From: DP-19 sp036496285 | Lineage (GTDB): Bacteria; Desulfobacterota; Binatia; UTPRO1 | Direction of reading: 5' to 3' | Length of the DNA stretch: 64,000 nucleotides | Assembly: GCA_036496285.1 (NCBI GenBank) | Contig: DASXLI010000030.1 | Coordinates: 77,546 to 141,545, forward strand | Shown here: positions 1 to 7,817 of the stretch, piece after piece | How the letters are laid out: the number at the start of each line of letters is the position of its first letter | How positions within the stretch are numbered: position 1 is the first letter of the stretch | The notes under the pieces: model-generated | The model's input: only the letters and a program-made list of their open reading frames with translations | What the model was told of the DNA's origin: nothing | Database searches by the model: none | Translations under genes and position numbers: made by a program

Positions 1-179
1 TCGGTCGCGACGTACGCCTGGTCGTGCGTCGCGAACGTGAGGCCGAGCGTTGCGAGCGCGACCGACGGCGCCGAGCCGAAGACGCCGGCGAACGTCTTCG
101 GCTTCAGCACCTCCCCGCAGACGGCGAAGAGCGACACGATCACGCCGCCTGCGAGAAAGCGGAGCGCGAGCTCGGTCAT
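1..179 (-). CDS. DUF3147-like small membrane protein (C-terminus beyond window edge)
   Basis: Reading leftward from an ATG at 177-179 gives 59 residues that run off the window. They begin MTELALRFLAGGVIVSLFAV and continue with KPKTFAGVFGSAPSVALATL. The first ~20 residues are a hydrophobic membrane segment. The KPK-FAG-FG-APSVALA pattern matches my memory of DUF3147-family inner-membrane proteins, whose function is unknown. The start codon overlaps the stop of the upstream CHAD gene as ATGA (176-179), so the two are probably translationally coupled. The family call rests on a fragment. Confidence 0.55.
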   Translation of the reverse strand, partial: MTELALRFLAGGVIVSLFAVCGEVLKPKTFAGVFGSAPSVALATLGLTFATHDQAYVAT

Positions 180-1195
180 TGGCCCGAGGCGATGAGGAGA
201 TGCTCCCACGGCCGGAGAACGGGCTCGAGCGCGCGCAGGCAAGACAGCAGGATCTCCGCGTGACGCTCCTCCATGTGTTGCAACGCCGGCGCTGCCTCCG
301 AGGCTCGCGCCGGCGCGCGCTTCTCCAGATGCTGCGCGATCGTGGCGGTCAGCGTGTCGAGGTCATGCAGGTCGCCGAGCGAGGTCTGCAGCTGGTGCAG
401 GGTCGCGAGGTCACGCGCTGGCACGCCCGGAAAAAAAGGACGCAGCTCCTCCATCAAGTAGCGGAAGCGCTTGAGCGCGATCCGCATGTGATGCAGCGTC
501 TTCGAGTCGTTGGGATCGACGGCCGCCCGCGCCTCGCGCAGGCGCTCGAGCGCGCGGCGCGCGGAGTCGCGCGCGCGGCGCCGCTCGTCGGCATCGCTTG
601 CGTGCCGGCCCCTCGCCGTTCTCGCGAGGCGACGCAGATCGCGACGCACGCGCCTCACCGGCACGTCGCCGAGGCGCCTTCGTGCCTTCCGGGCCATGCG
701 GCGGTCGCGCGCGGCGAGCTCGCTGGCGAGCGAGTGCACGATCGCGTTTCGACTGCCGATGCGCTGCAGCATCTCGCGCTGCGCCGTGACGTCGCGCACC
801 GGGCCGAGCCGGTCGAGGAGCTTCTCGATCCGGCGTCTTGGCCGCCGCACCGCCTTGCCGGCGACGAAGCGCTTCAGGCCTTCGAGCACGGCGAGGAGAT
901 GGCGGGATGCAGTGCGGAGATCGTGCACCGCCGACGCGGTGTCGCGCACCCCGGCTTGCGCGGCTTCCTTCAGCCGCTTGAGGAACTTCTTGCCACGGCG
1001 CTCGAGGCCCTCGAGCAGGACGTTCAGGGGTAGTGGCGATGCGCCGGCCCGCGCCGCGCCGCCGTCCAGGCGTCGCAGTCTCGGAACGACGCGCCGCCGC
1101 GGTCCCTCGACTGTCTGCAACGTGAGCGTGCGCTGGGTCACGGCCGTCCTCGCCGGTAACGCTTCCACGGTCCATGCCATGAAGGGCCGCGCCAA
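176..1195 (-). CDS. CHAD domain-containing protein
   Basis: 339 residues, very rich in Arg and Lys. The conserved histidine-alpha-helical pattern appears twice: AVHDLRTASRHLLAVLEGLK (about residues 90-110) and TLHHMRIALKRFRYLMEEL (about 230-250). Both are followed by an LGDLHDLDTL or LGPVRDVT segment, as expected for the two helical repeats of a CHAD domain. CHAD domains bind inorganic polyphosphate and are often fused to a CYTH triphosphatase; here CHAD stands alone with an ~70-residue basic leader. Met7 is an alternative start. The stop overlaps the next gene by ATGA. A role in polyphosphate granules is inferred from the family. Confidence 0.85.
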   Translation of the reverse strand: MARPFMAWTVEALPARTAVTQRTLTLQTVEGPRRRVVPRLRRLDGGAARAGASPLPLNVLLEGLERRGKKFLKRLKEAAQAGVRDTASAVHDLRTASRHLLAVLEGLKRFVAGKAVRRPRRRIEKLLDRLGPVRDVTAQREMLQRIGSRNAIVHSLASELAARDRRMARKARRRLGDVPVRRVRRDLRRLARTARGRHASDADERRRARDSARRALERLREARAAVDPNDSKTLHHMRIALKRFRYLMEELRPFFPGVPARDLATLHQLQTSLGDLHDLDTLTATIAQHLEKRAPARASEAAPALQHMEERHAEILLSCLRALEPVLRPWEHLLIASGQ

Positions 1196-1276
1196 GCGCG
1201 CGAAAGCACGGGCCGGCGCTCCGCGGACGCGCGCGGTTTGTAAAAGTCGCTACACCGCCGTCCAAGGTGCACACGG

Positions 1277-2467
1277 TCAGCCCGTCTCGACGGCGGCGAC
1301 CGCTTTGATGCGAGGCAGGACGCGGCTTCCGTAGAACTCGATCACCCGCCGCTGGTCCTTCTGACCCGAATGGATGAAGACCTGCTGCACGCCGCTGTCG
1401 AGGAGCTTCTGGAGGGCCTTCAGGTGGACGTCGGGGTCCTCGCTGACCGGCCAGTCGGCGTACACCGACTGGAGCGGGATCTCCCGCTCGGCCTCGCGCT
1501 GGATGTGGCGCGGATCGGGATCGTGGAAGTACTTGGTGAAGCCCTTCGGCACCATGCGCCACTGGGACGCCGCCTCCTCCGCCTCCGGCGTGCCGCCGAC
1601 GACGACCCAGTGCTCCGCGATGATCGGCACCGCGCCGAGCTCGCGCTTCGACGCCTTGACGCCGGCCGTGAACGCGTCGCGCTTCCTCGGCGTGAGCGCG
1701 TCCTTGGCGTCGGTGATCCAGCCGTCGCCGTGCTCCCCGGCGATGCGCGTGCTCTTCGTGCCCGCGGCCGCCAGGTAGGGTGGAATCGGCGCCTCGGGCT
1801 TGTCGTACAGCTTCGCATCGACCCGGTAGTACGTGCCCTGGTGCTTCACCCACTCGCCGGTCCAGAGCCTGCGGATGAGCTGGATCGCCTCGACCCAGCG
1901 CGCGGCGCGGACGGCATGCTTGTCCCACATTCCCGTCGCCGCGGCCTCGTTCAGCGCCTCGCCCTTGCCGCAGCCGAGGAACAGGCGGCCAGGCGCGTAG
2001 TAGGAGAGGGCGGCGAACGTCTGCGCCACGATCGCCGGGTGATAGCGATAGATCGGGCAGGTCACGCCGGTGCCGAGGCGGATGTGCTTGGTGCGCTGCG
2101 AGAGCGCGCCGAGCAGCACCCAGGCTTGGCCGACGTGGCCCTGATTGTCCTGCCACGGGAGGAAGTGGTCGCTCGTCCACACCGCGTCGAATCCCGCGTC
2201 CTCCGCCGCGACGCCGAGGTCGACGAGCTGCGGGCCCGTGAACTGCTCCGAGGTGAGGACGAAGCCCATCACCGGCGCGCGCCCGCCCGACGTCTTCGCT
2301 GGCCCGTCGGCGGCGAGGAGGGCGCCGCCGCGGTGGGTGCCGGCGACGGCGGAGCGTGCACGTCTGCTCGCCCCCGCGAGCACGATGCCCGAAGCGCCGG
2401 CGAGGACGCCGCCGCGCCGCAGGAGTTCGCGGCGTGTGAGATGAGGCTGCGACTGCCGGGCCGACAA
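1277..2467 (-). CDS. Tat-exported LLM-class (luciferase-like) F420/FMN-dependent oxidoreductase
   Basis: 396 residues. The N-terminus has a twin-arginine export signal (TRRELLRRGGVLAGASG, residues ~11-27), followed by a luciferase-like TIM barrel opening at PVMGFVLTSEQF. Family signatures include GFDAVWTSDHFLPWQDNQGH, LGTGVTCPIYRYHP and GRLFLGCGKGEALNE. This resembles the F420-dependent glucose-6-phosphate dehydrogenase / hydroxymycolic acid dehydrogenase subgroup, whose members use coenzyme F420; the cofactor here is inferred. The start is TTG at 2467, immediately after an in-frame TGA, so the frame cannot extend further upstream. It lies 13 nt after the methyltransferase gene and probably belongs to the same operon. 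Confidence 0.85.
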   Translation of the reverse strand: MSARQSQPHLTRRELLRRGGVLAGASGIVLAGASRRARSAVAGTHRGGALLAADGPAKTSGGRAPVMGFVLTSEQFTGPQLVDLGVAAEDAGFDAVWTSDHFLPWQDNQGHVGQAWVLLGALSQRTKHIRLGTGVTCPIYRYHPAIVAQTFAALSYYAPGRLFLGCGKGEALNEAAATGMWDKHAVRAARWVEAIQLIRRLWTGEWVKHQGTYYRVDAKLYDKPEAPIPPYLAAAGTKSTRIAGEHGDGWITDAKDALTPRKRDAFTAGVKASKRELGAVPIIAEHWVVVGGTPEAEEAASQWRMVPKGFTKYFHDPDPRHIQREAEREIPLQSVYADWPVSEDPDVHLKALQKLLDSGVQQVFIHSGQKDQRRVIEFYGSRVLPRIKAVAAVETG

Positions 2468-2480
2468 TCACGGGAACCGG

Positions 2481-3530
2481 TTAGCGCGGGGTCCGCTCAT
2501 CCGTCGGCCAAGGCGCTCGCCGCAGCACGACGTCGAGCCAGGGAGCATTCTCGATCGCTCGCATGCAACCCAACGACCAGAGCAGCCGCCAGCCCCCTTT
2601 GACCATGGATTCTTCCACCGCGGCCCAGCGCCGCGTCGCCTCGTCGGACAAGCGGACGAGCGTGTCCGGGCGGACGTCGGCCGTCGCGAACCCGTGTGCC
2701 GCGCACAGGCGCGCCAGCGTGCGCGGCGTGTAGCCGTAGAGGTACGGGAAGCCGAGGAGGTTGTTCCAGGCGAGGGCGCCGCGCAGCATTACGGCGAGCG
2801 GCTCCGCCAATCGCCGGAGCGCGGTGATCGCGCGCCGGTAGCAGAGCCCGTTCGGCACGCGCAGCACGAGCGTGCCGTCGGGACGGAGGAGCCGGGCGAC
2901 GGCGTCGAGCGTCGGGCCGGGCTCCGGCAGCTGGTCGAAGGTGTTCCAGATCGCGACCAGATCGAAGAAGCCTGGGGGCGCGTCGAGGTCGTCGACCGTG
3001 CCGCGGACGACGTGGAGGCCGCGCGCGCGGCAGTAGGAGACGACCTCCTCGCCCGGGTCGACGCCGCGGGCGTCCCAGCCGGCATCGCGCGCGACGTCGA
3101 GGAAGCCGCCGACGAAGCTGCCGAGCTCGAGCACGCGCGCGCCGGGCGGCGGCAACCAGCGGGCGAGCGCCCGCACCTTGTGGCGGAAGAGCGTACGCTC
3201 GCCTCTGAGGAGCGCGTCGAGGCGGGCCGGCTCGTAGGCGTCGCGTGCGTAGGCGCGGGCGATTGCTTCCGGGGTCGGGCGCGGATCGCGGAAGAGCAGC
3301 CCGCACGCCGCGCACGCGACGACGTTGGTGACGAAGCCCTGTGTGAAGTCGGTGCGATCCTCGAGCGCGCCGCGCGCGGCGGGGTGCGCGAGGCGCCGTC
3401 CGTGGAAACGCCACACCCAGGCGAGCTGGGCGCGGATGTCGCGCGCGTCGCACACGATCTCCACCCGCGCACTGCCGCAGACGGCGCACGATGGATACTC
3501 GGCGGCGGCGGCGCGATCGACCGCGTTCAC
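2481..3530 (-). CDS. Class I SAM-dependent methyltransferase with N-terminal zinc ribbon
   Basis: 349 residues from a GTG start at 3530 that overlaps the preceding stop (GTGA, 3527-3530). That overlap, and loss of recognisable protein upstream, decide the start. Two CxxC pairs (CAVC at 15-18, CAAC at 73-76) form a putative zinc ribbon, as in methyltransferases acting on carrier-bound sugars or polyketide-like substrates. The SAM-binding motif I is VLELGSFVGGF (~133-143), followed by GVDPGEEVVSYCRARG, DLVAIWNTFDQLPEP and the post-motif LRPDGTLVLRVPN. The substrate is unknown. It sits between a flavodoxin-like reductase and an F420-type oxidoreductase, so the three may modify one small molecule. 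Confidence 0.8.
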   Translation of the reverse strand: MNAVDRAAAAEYPSCAVCGSARVEIVCDARDIRAQLAWVWRFHGRRLAHPAARGALEDRTDFTQGFVTNVVACAACGLLFRDPRPTPEAIARAYARDAYEPARLDALLRGERTLFRHKVRALARWLPPPGARVLELGSFVGGFLDVARDAGWDARGVDPGEEVVSYCRARGLHVVRGTVDDLDAPPGFFDLVAIWNTFDQLPEPGPTLDAVARLLRPDGTLVLRVPNGLCYRRAITALRRLAEPLAVMLRGALAWNNLLGFPYLYGYTPRTLARLCAAHGFATADVRPDTLVRLSDEATRRWAAVEESMVKGGWRLLWSLGCMRAIENAPWLDVVLRRAPWPTDERTPR

Positions 3531-4597
3531 TTGCTGCGCGGACGCGGCAGCGTCGCGAGCCGCGAGTCGCCCTCGCCGCGGCGGAGCGCGAGCGTCGTGC
3601 GGGCGACGGCGCGGCCGACGTTCCGGGCCTCCTCCTGCAGTGGCTCGTCGGCGTCGAGCGCGTCGTGGCTCGTCGCGTAGGGCTCGTAGTAGCCGATGTA
3701 GCGGTCGAGGCGCGCCCGCTCCCCGGCGTCGATGAGGCCCATCCAGTCGAGCCAGTCGGAGAGGGCGCGCCGCGTGCTCTCGGTGCCGCCGACGTCGCCG
3801 TGTACGACCAACCCGTAGACACGGCCTGCGAGATGTTTCGGATATCCCCACCCCCCGAGCTCCAGCGCCTTCGCCTCCTCCGCTCGCTTGCCGTGGGTCG
3901 AGGTCGGATCGGGGTTACCGCCGTCGGCGCAAACCAGGCGGTCGATCATTAGCTTGAGCGCGCTCGACGCCTGGTACCAGTGCGCCGGCGTGACGATCAC
4001 GACGGCATGCGCCGCGACCCATCGCTCGTAGATCTCCGCCATCCAGTCGTGGATCTGGCCGAGCGCGTGGTTCGGGTAGCAGCTGCACGGCCAATGGCAG
4101 AGCGGCATCGCGGTCGAGACGCAGCCCTTGCACGGATGGATCGTCCGCCCGTACTCCGAGGTGACGAGGCTGAGATCGAGCAGGTCGACCTCGACGGCGG
4201 CGTCGTGCAGGACGTCCGCGACGAGGCGGGCGAGGCGGAACGTCTTCGACATCTCGCCCGGACAGGTGCCGTCGTTGCGCGGCGACCCGCAGACGACGAG
4301 CGCGCGCGGCGGCGTCCCGGGATCCGCCCACGCGGCATGCGCGCGCTCGATCCGGGCGCGGGTCTCGAGCCACTCGATCGAGAGCTCGTAGTCCGGATCG
4401 GTATAGCCGGGGCCGGCCTTGCGCGTGAGCGGTGCCTTCCGGGCGTCGCCGTAGGCGCGCCACGCGATCTTCTCGAGACGCGAGATCGCCGCGCTCTCCT
4501 CGCGGAACTCCGGATCCAGGAACGCCGTCCGGAAACGCGCGCCGAACTCCGCGCGGTCGAGATGCCCGGGCGCCTGTCCTTTCCGTACGGTGGTCAT
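3527..4597 (-). CDS. NADPH-dependent FMN reductase / flavodoxin-like oxidoreductase
   Basis: 356 residues with a flavodoxin-like fold. After ~95 extra N-terminal residues comes the phosphate-binding loop ALVVCGSPRNDGTCPGEMSKT (~98-118), then the Cys-rich stretch HPCKGCVSTAMPLCHWPCSC and the conserved flavin-site segment VIVTPAHWYQASSALKLMIDR. This pattern fits NADPH-dependent FMN reductases and multimeric flavodoxin WrbA relatives. The Cys cluster might hold an Fe-S centre or a disulfide, but that is not established from sequence. It heads a three-gene minus-strand unit with the methyltransferase (GTGA overlap) and the luciferase-like enzyme, and might supply reduced flavin or electrons. Confidence 0.78.
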   Translation of the reverse strand: MTTVRKGQAPGHLDRAEFGARFRTAFLDPEFREESAAISRLEKIAWRAYGDARKAPLTRKAGPGYTDPDYELSIEWLETRARIERAHAAWADPGTPPRALVVCGSPRNDGTCPGEMSKTFRLARLVADVLHDAAVEVDLLDLSLVTSEYGRTIHPCKGCVSTAMPLCHWPCSCYPNHALGQIHDWMAEIYERWVAAHAVVIVTPAHWYQASSALKLMIDRLVCADGGNPDPTSTHGKRAEEAKALELGGWGYPKHLAGRVYGLVVHGDVGGTESTRRALSDWLDWMGLIDAGERARLDRYIGYYEPYATSHDALDADEPLQEEARNVGRAVARTTLALRRGEGDSRLATLPRPRSK

Positions 4598-4652
4598 CGG
4601 GGCTCCGTGGCCATCGTACGGACGGGGGCAGAGACAGGCGAACGCCCCGGGA

Positions 4653-4802
4653 TCAGTGGTGCTTGAAGTACTGCACCGCGCGCTCGTGGCGCTCCGCCGC
4701 CTGGCGGCTTTTGAAGGTCCCGAGGTTGCGGCGCTTGCCGGTCTTCGGGTCGGTCTTGCGCGAGTAGAGCCGGTACTCTCCCGATTGCAGTTTCCGGATC
4801 AT
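4653..4802 (-). CDS. Small basic protein of 49 residues (KTGKNLG-type)
   Basis: The start at 4802 is fixed by a strong AAGGAGG six bases upstream of ATG. The 49-residue product begins MIRKLQSGEYRLYSRKTDPK and contains the segment RRNLGTFKSRQAAERHERAV. It resembles widespread tiny proteins with the layout MIRK-G-Y-LYS-tGK-LG-f-SR-AE-R. I recall these mostly as hypothetical proteins with a predicted three-strand plus helix, AP2-like fold. Function is unknown. The ribosome-binding site and conserved layout make it a convincing gene despite its length. Confidence 0.7.
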   Translation of the reverse strand: MIRKLQSGEYRLYSRKTDPKTGKRRNLGTFKSRQAAERHERAVQYFKHH

Positions 4803-5050
4803 CGTCGCCTCCTTGCTGGGGCGAAAGCGCGCCCGTCGGGTCGCATCCCTCGACATGATCATCATGCTGCGTGCCACGATTCATGACACGCGCGGTGTGC
4901 CCAGCGACCGGCTCGTCGTGTAGATTGTCCAAATTGCGCGGTCGTCGTGCGCTCGCCCGAGAGGCGTATCCAGTCGGATGCGGCCCGGGACGCGGCACGT
5001 GCGTTGCTCGGTTTTCGGCATCCGAACGGCTGAAACCCGAGGAGGATCAC

Positions 5051-5359
5051 ATGCAGCGCGCGATCATCGGCATCCTGGGAGTGGGGCTCCTCGCCCTGCA
5101 GGTCGCGGCATCCAATCAGCCCGGGAGTCCCGCGACCGGAGCGAGTCCCGGGGTCGGCACCGGCCAGCGCCCGGGGACCGGCGCCGGGGGGACAGGCACC
5201 GGAGCCTCGGGCAACACGGGCACGACGCACGGCACCGCTCCGGGCGCCGGCAACGGCACCACGATCGGCGGCGGCACCATGCCCGGGGGCGCGGGCGGGA
5301 CCGGCGGCGGCGCGACGGGCGCCGGTGGTGGCGTCGGCGCGGGCACCGGCGGTCGCTGA
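5051..5359 (+). CDS. Secreted Gly/Thr/Ala-rich low-complexity protein
   Basis: 102 residues. GGAGG ends six bases before the ATG at 5051 and decides the start. Residues 1-20 (MQRAIIGILGVGLLALQVAA) form a signal peptide. The rest is almost entirely Gly, Thr, Ala and Pro in GTG, GAG and GGATG runs, with no Cys and almost no charged residues. It could be a surface or wall-associated disordered protein. No family is recognised. It is transcribed toward the adjacent short-chain dehydrogenase 6 bp downstream, so the two may be co-expressed. Confidence 0.6.
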   Translation: MQRAIIGILGVGLLALQVAASNQPGSPATGASPGVGTGQRPGTGAGGTGTGASGNTGTTHGTAPGAGNGTTIGGGTMPGGAGGTGGGATGAGGGVGAGTGGR

Positions 5360-5365
5360 ACGGCA

Positions 5366-6241
5366 ATGCCGAACAAGAGCAAGTCGGCGGCGAAGCGCGT
5401 CCGGTCGCCACAAACACAGCGCCGCCAGCCCGGCCTCGAGAGCGCGATGCGGCCGCCGCCGCGGGCCGAGGATCCGGAGCGGCGCGGCAGCGGCAAGCTC
5501 CGCGATCGCGTTGCGCTCGTGACCGGAGGCGACAGCGGGATCGGACGTGCGGTAGGCATTGCCTTCGCGCAGGAGGGTGCGGACATCGCGGTCGTCTACC
5601 TCGACGAGGACGACGACGCCGCCGAGACGAAGCGGCGGATCGAACGACACGGCGCACGCTGCCTGCTGCTCCGTGGCGACGTCGGCGACCGGGCATTCTG
5701 CAAGCAGGCCGTCGCCGAGACCGTCGCGACGCTCGGCCGGCTCGACGTGCTGGTGAACAACGCCGGCGAGCAGCATCCCCAGGATTCGATCGAGGACATC
5801 GCGCCCGAGCAGCTCGAGCGCACGTTTCGCACCAACATCTTCGCGATGTTCTATCTGGCAGCGGCGGCCCTGCCGCATCTGAGGAAAGGCAGCGCCGTCA
5901 TCAACACCACCTCGGTGACGGCGTACCGCGGCAGCCCGACCCTCCTCGACTACGCGGCGACCAAGGGCGCGATCGTCGCGTTCACCCGCTCGCTCGCCGC
6001 CAACCTCGCTAAGCGCGAGATCCGCGTGAACGCGGTCGCCCCCGGTCCGGTGTGGACGCCGCTCATTCCCTCGACGTTCGAGCCGGAGAAGGTCGAGACC
6101 TTCGGCTCCGACGTGCCGCTGCAGCGCGCAGGGCAGCCCGAAGAGATCGCGCCGAGCTACGTATTCCTGGCATCCGACGACGCGTCGTACATGACCGGGC
6201 AGGTGCTACACCCGAACGGCGGCGAGATCATCAACGGATAG
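5366..6241 (+). CDS. SDR family NAD(P)-dependent oxidoreductase (stress-type)
   Basis: 291 residues. A ~45-residue polar leader (containing PNKSKSAAKRVRS) precedes a classical short-chain dehydrogenase. The cofactor motif TGGDSGIG is at residues 53-60, NNAG at 131-134, and the catalytic triad is Ser183, Tyr196 and Lys200 (YAATK). The C-terminus has PEEIAPSYVFLASDDASYMTGQVL-type features. The leader and the sequence style (VALVTGGDSGIGRA, YRGSPTLLDYAATKGA) match the YghA/YhdF/general-stress-protein-39 subgroup. Substrate is unknown; subgroup members are glucose-dehydrogenase-like or aldehyde/ketone reductases. A convergent sulfatase gene follows, separated by a palindrome. Confidence 0.88.
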   Translation: MPNKSKSAAKRVRSPQTQRRQPGLESAMRPPPRAEDPERRGSGKLRDRVALVTGGDSGIGRAVGIAFAQEGADIAVVYLDEDDDAAETKRRIERHGARCLLLRGDVGDRAFCKQAVAETVATLGRLDVLVNNAGEQHPQDSIEDIAPEQLERTFRTNIFAMFYLAAAALPHLRKGSAVINTTSVTAYRGSPTLLDYAATKGAIVAFTRSLAANLAKREIRVNAVAPGPVWTPLIPSTFEPEKVETFGSDVPLQRAGQPEEIAPSYVFLASDDASYMTGQVLHPNGGEIING

Positions 6242-6258
6242 CGGCGTCGCTGGATAGC

Positions 6259-6276
6259 GGCGCCGCGCGCGGCGCC
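6259..6276. terminator. Perfect 18-nt GC palindrome between convergent genes
   Basis: GGCGCC GCGCGC GGCGCC is a perfect 18-nt palindrome in the 43-bp gap between the converging dehydrogenase and sulfatase genes. It can fold on either RNA strand. There is no T-run, as is common in very GC-rich genomes, so a terminator role is inferred from position only. Confidence 0.4.
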
Positions 6277-6284
6277 GGCCGCGC

Positions 6285-7817
6285 TCACGCGAGCGAGCCC
6301 GTGTTGGCCAGGCGCCGCGGCTGCGGGTTGGCGACGTCGCCCAGGAGCGCGAGCAGCTCGCTCCGCACCGACGCGTACGAGCCATCATCCCAGCGGTTCT
6401 CGAACTCGCCGGGATCGATGGCGTGGTCGTAGAGCTCGCCGATGCCCGGCATGCTGTCGTAGCGCGTCAGGACGTAACGGTCCGTCGTGATCGTGCGGAG
6501 GTAGAGCTTCATGCCCATCTCGTGGTCGTTCTCGGTGAGCACCCACTCGCGCCGCTCGTCCGCCCCGCAGAGGAACGGCCGCAGCGACCGCCCGTCGACG
6601 TGCGACGGGATCGGCTGCCCTGCCAGCTCGAGGATGGTCGGCACGAGGTCGATCGTACCGACCGGCGCCCTCACGACCCGGGCGGCGGTCGTGCCCGCGC
6701 CCGCAACGATGAGCGGCACGCGCAGCAGGCCGTCGTAGTGGAGCGGCCCCTTGAAGAGCATCTGGTGGTCGCCCAGGAGCTCGCCGTGATCCGTCGTCAC
6801 GATGACGAGCGTGTCGTCGGCCTGGCCGGTCTCCGCGAGCGCCGTCAGCACCCGGCCGACGGCGTGGTCGAGCTGCGCGACCATGTCGTAGTAGCCGGCC
6901 ATCATCGTCGCGAGCTCGAGGTCGCTGAGCGTCGCGCCGCCGGGATTCGCCCAGCGCATCGGCTCGGGCAGGCCGCGCGTCCACACCCGATGCAGGCCGG
7001 GCTTCCTCTCGAGCTCGCCCGGCCGTTTCTCGGGAAGCGTCATGTCGCCCGGCGTGTAGCGGTCGCACCACGGCGCCGGCGGGTCCATCGGGTGGTGGGG
7101 ATCGGTGAACGAGGCCCAGCAGAGCCACGGACGCCGGCGATCGACGCCGCGCAGGAAGTCGATCGTCCGGTCGGCGACGTAGGTCGTCGGATGATCCTCC
7201 TCCGCCAGCGCCGATGCCCACGTCTCGGGCGCCGTCGGCGGCCGCAACGCCGCCGCCTCCTCCATCTGCCGCAGACGGCGCTCGCCGGCGGCGGGGCCGT
7301 CGCGGAAGAGGAAGCGGGCATAGTGCAGCCCACGCGGCGGCGGGCCCCAGTGTGAGATCGGCACCGCGGTGCTCGGACGGATGTGGTGGCCGAAGAGCAC
7401 GAGATCGACGTCGTCGAAGCCCATGTACGGGCCGCGCCAGCCGACCGGCATCGTCGCCGAGCCCTCCACCGACTCGATCGCGCCGGTCGGATCCACCGGA
7501 TACGTGGAGGCGAAGTGCGCCTTGCCGCGGAACGCCGTCGTCCAGCCGGCGGCGCCGAAAATCGCGGAGAGCGTCGTCGGCACGTCGTCGGCGCAGAAGT
7601 CGACGCCGTTCGAATGCACGCCGTGGCTCGACGGATAGCGGCCGGTGAGGATGGTCGCGCGCGACGGCTGGCAATAGGGGTTCTGCGTGCGGCAGCGGTC
7701 GAAGCGTGTACCGGACGCCGCCAGCCGGTCGAGGTTCGGGGTCGCGTCGAGGCGCGAGCCGTAGCACCCGAGGGTGTCGGCGCGTTGCTGATCGGTCGTG
7801 ACGAGGAGGACGTTCAC
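6285..7817 (-). CDS. Sulfatase (formylglycine-dependent, alkaline-phosphatase superfamily)
   Basis: 510 residues from a GTG start at 7817. The start is chosen because the protein then opens MNVLLVTTDQQRADTLGCYG, the standard sulfatase N-terminus, and overlaps the upstream stop as GTGA. The sulfatase signature is Cys49-x-Pro51-Ser52-Arg53 (YCQPSRATILTGRYP); this Cys must be converted to formylglycine, and no converting enzyme is visible in the window. Metal-site segments TTDHGELLGDHQM and SFTDPHHPMDPP are present. There is no signal peptide, so it is probably cytoplasmic. Substrate could be an aryl or choline sulfate or a sulfated sugar. Confidence 0.9.
   Translation of the reverse strand: MNVLLVTTDQQRADTLGCYGSRLDATPNLDRLAASGTRFDRCRTQNPYCQPSRATILTGRYPSSHGVHSNGVDFCADDVPTTLSAIFGAAGWTTAFRGKAHFASTYPVDPTGAIESVEGSATMPVGWRGPYMGFDDVDLVLFGHHIRPSTAVPISHWGPPPRGLHYARFLFRDGPAAGERRLRQMEEAAALRPPTAPETWASALAEEDHPTTYVADRTIDFLRGVDRRRPWLCWASFTDPHHPMDPPAPWCDRYTPGDMTLPEKRPGELERKPGLHRVWTRGLPEPMRWANPGGATLSDLELATMMAGYYDMVAQLDHAVGRVLTALAETGQADDTLVIVTTDHGELLGDHQMLFKGPLHYDGLLRVPLIVAGAGTTAARVVRAPVGTIDLVPTILELAGQPIPSHVDGRSLRPFLCGADERREWVLTENDHEMGMKLYLRTITTDRYVLTRYDSMPGIGELYDHAIDPGEFENRWDDGSYASVRSELLALLGDVANPQPRRLANTGSLA

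Noticed and set aside
411..2471. 686-residue minus-strand open frame starting ATG 2471
   Set aside because: Out of frame with both the luciferase-like and CHAD genes, and made of Arg/Pro/Ala shadow sequence. Its ATG merely overlaps the real TTG start.
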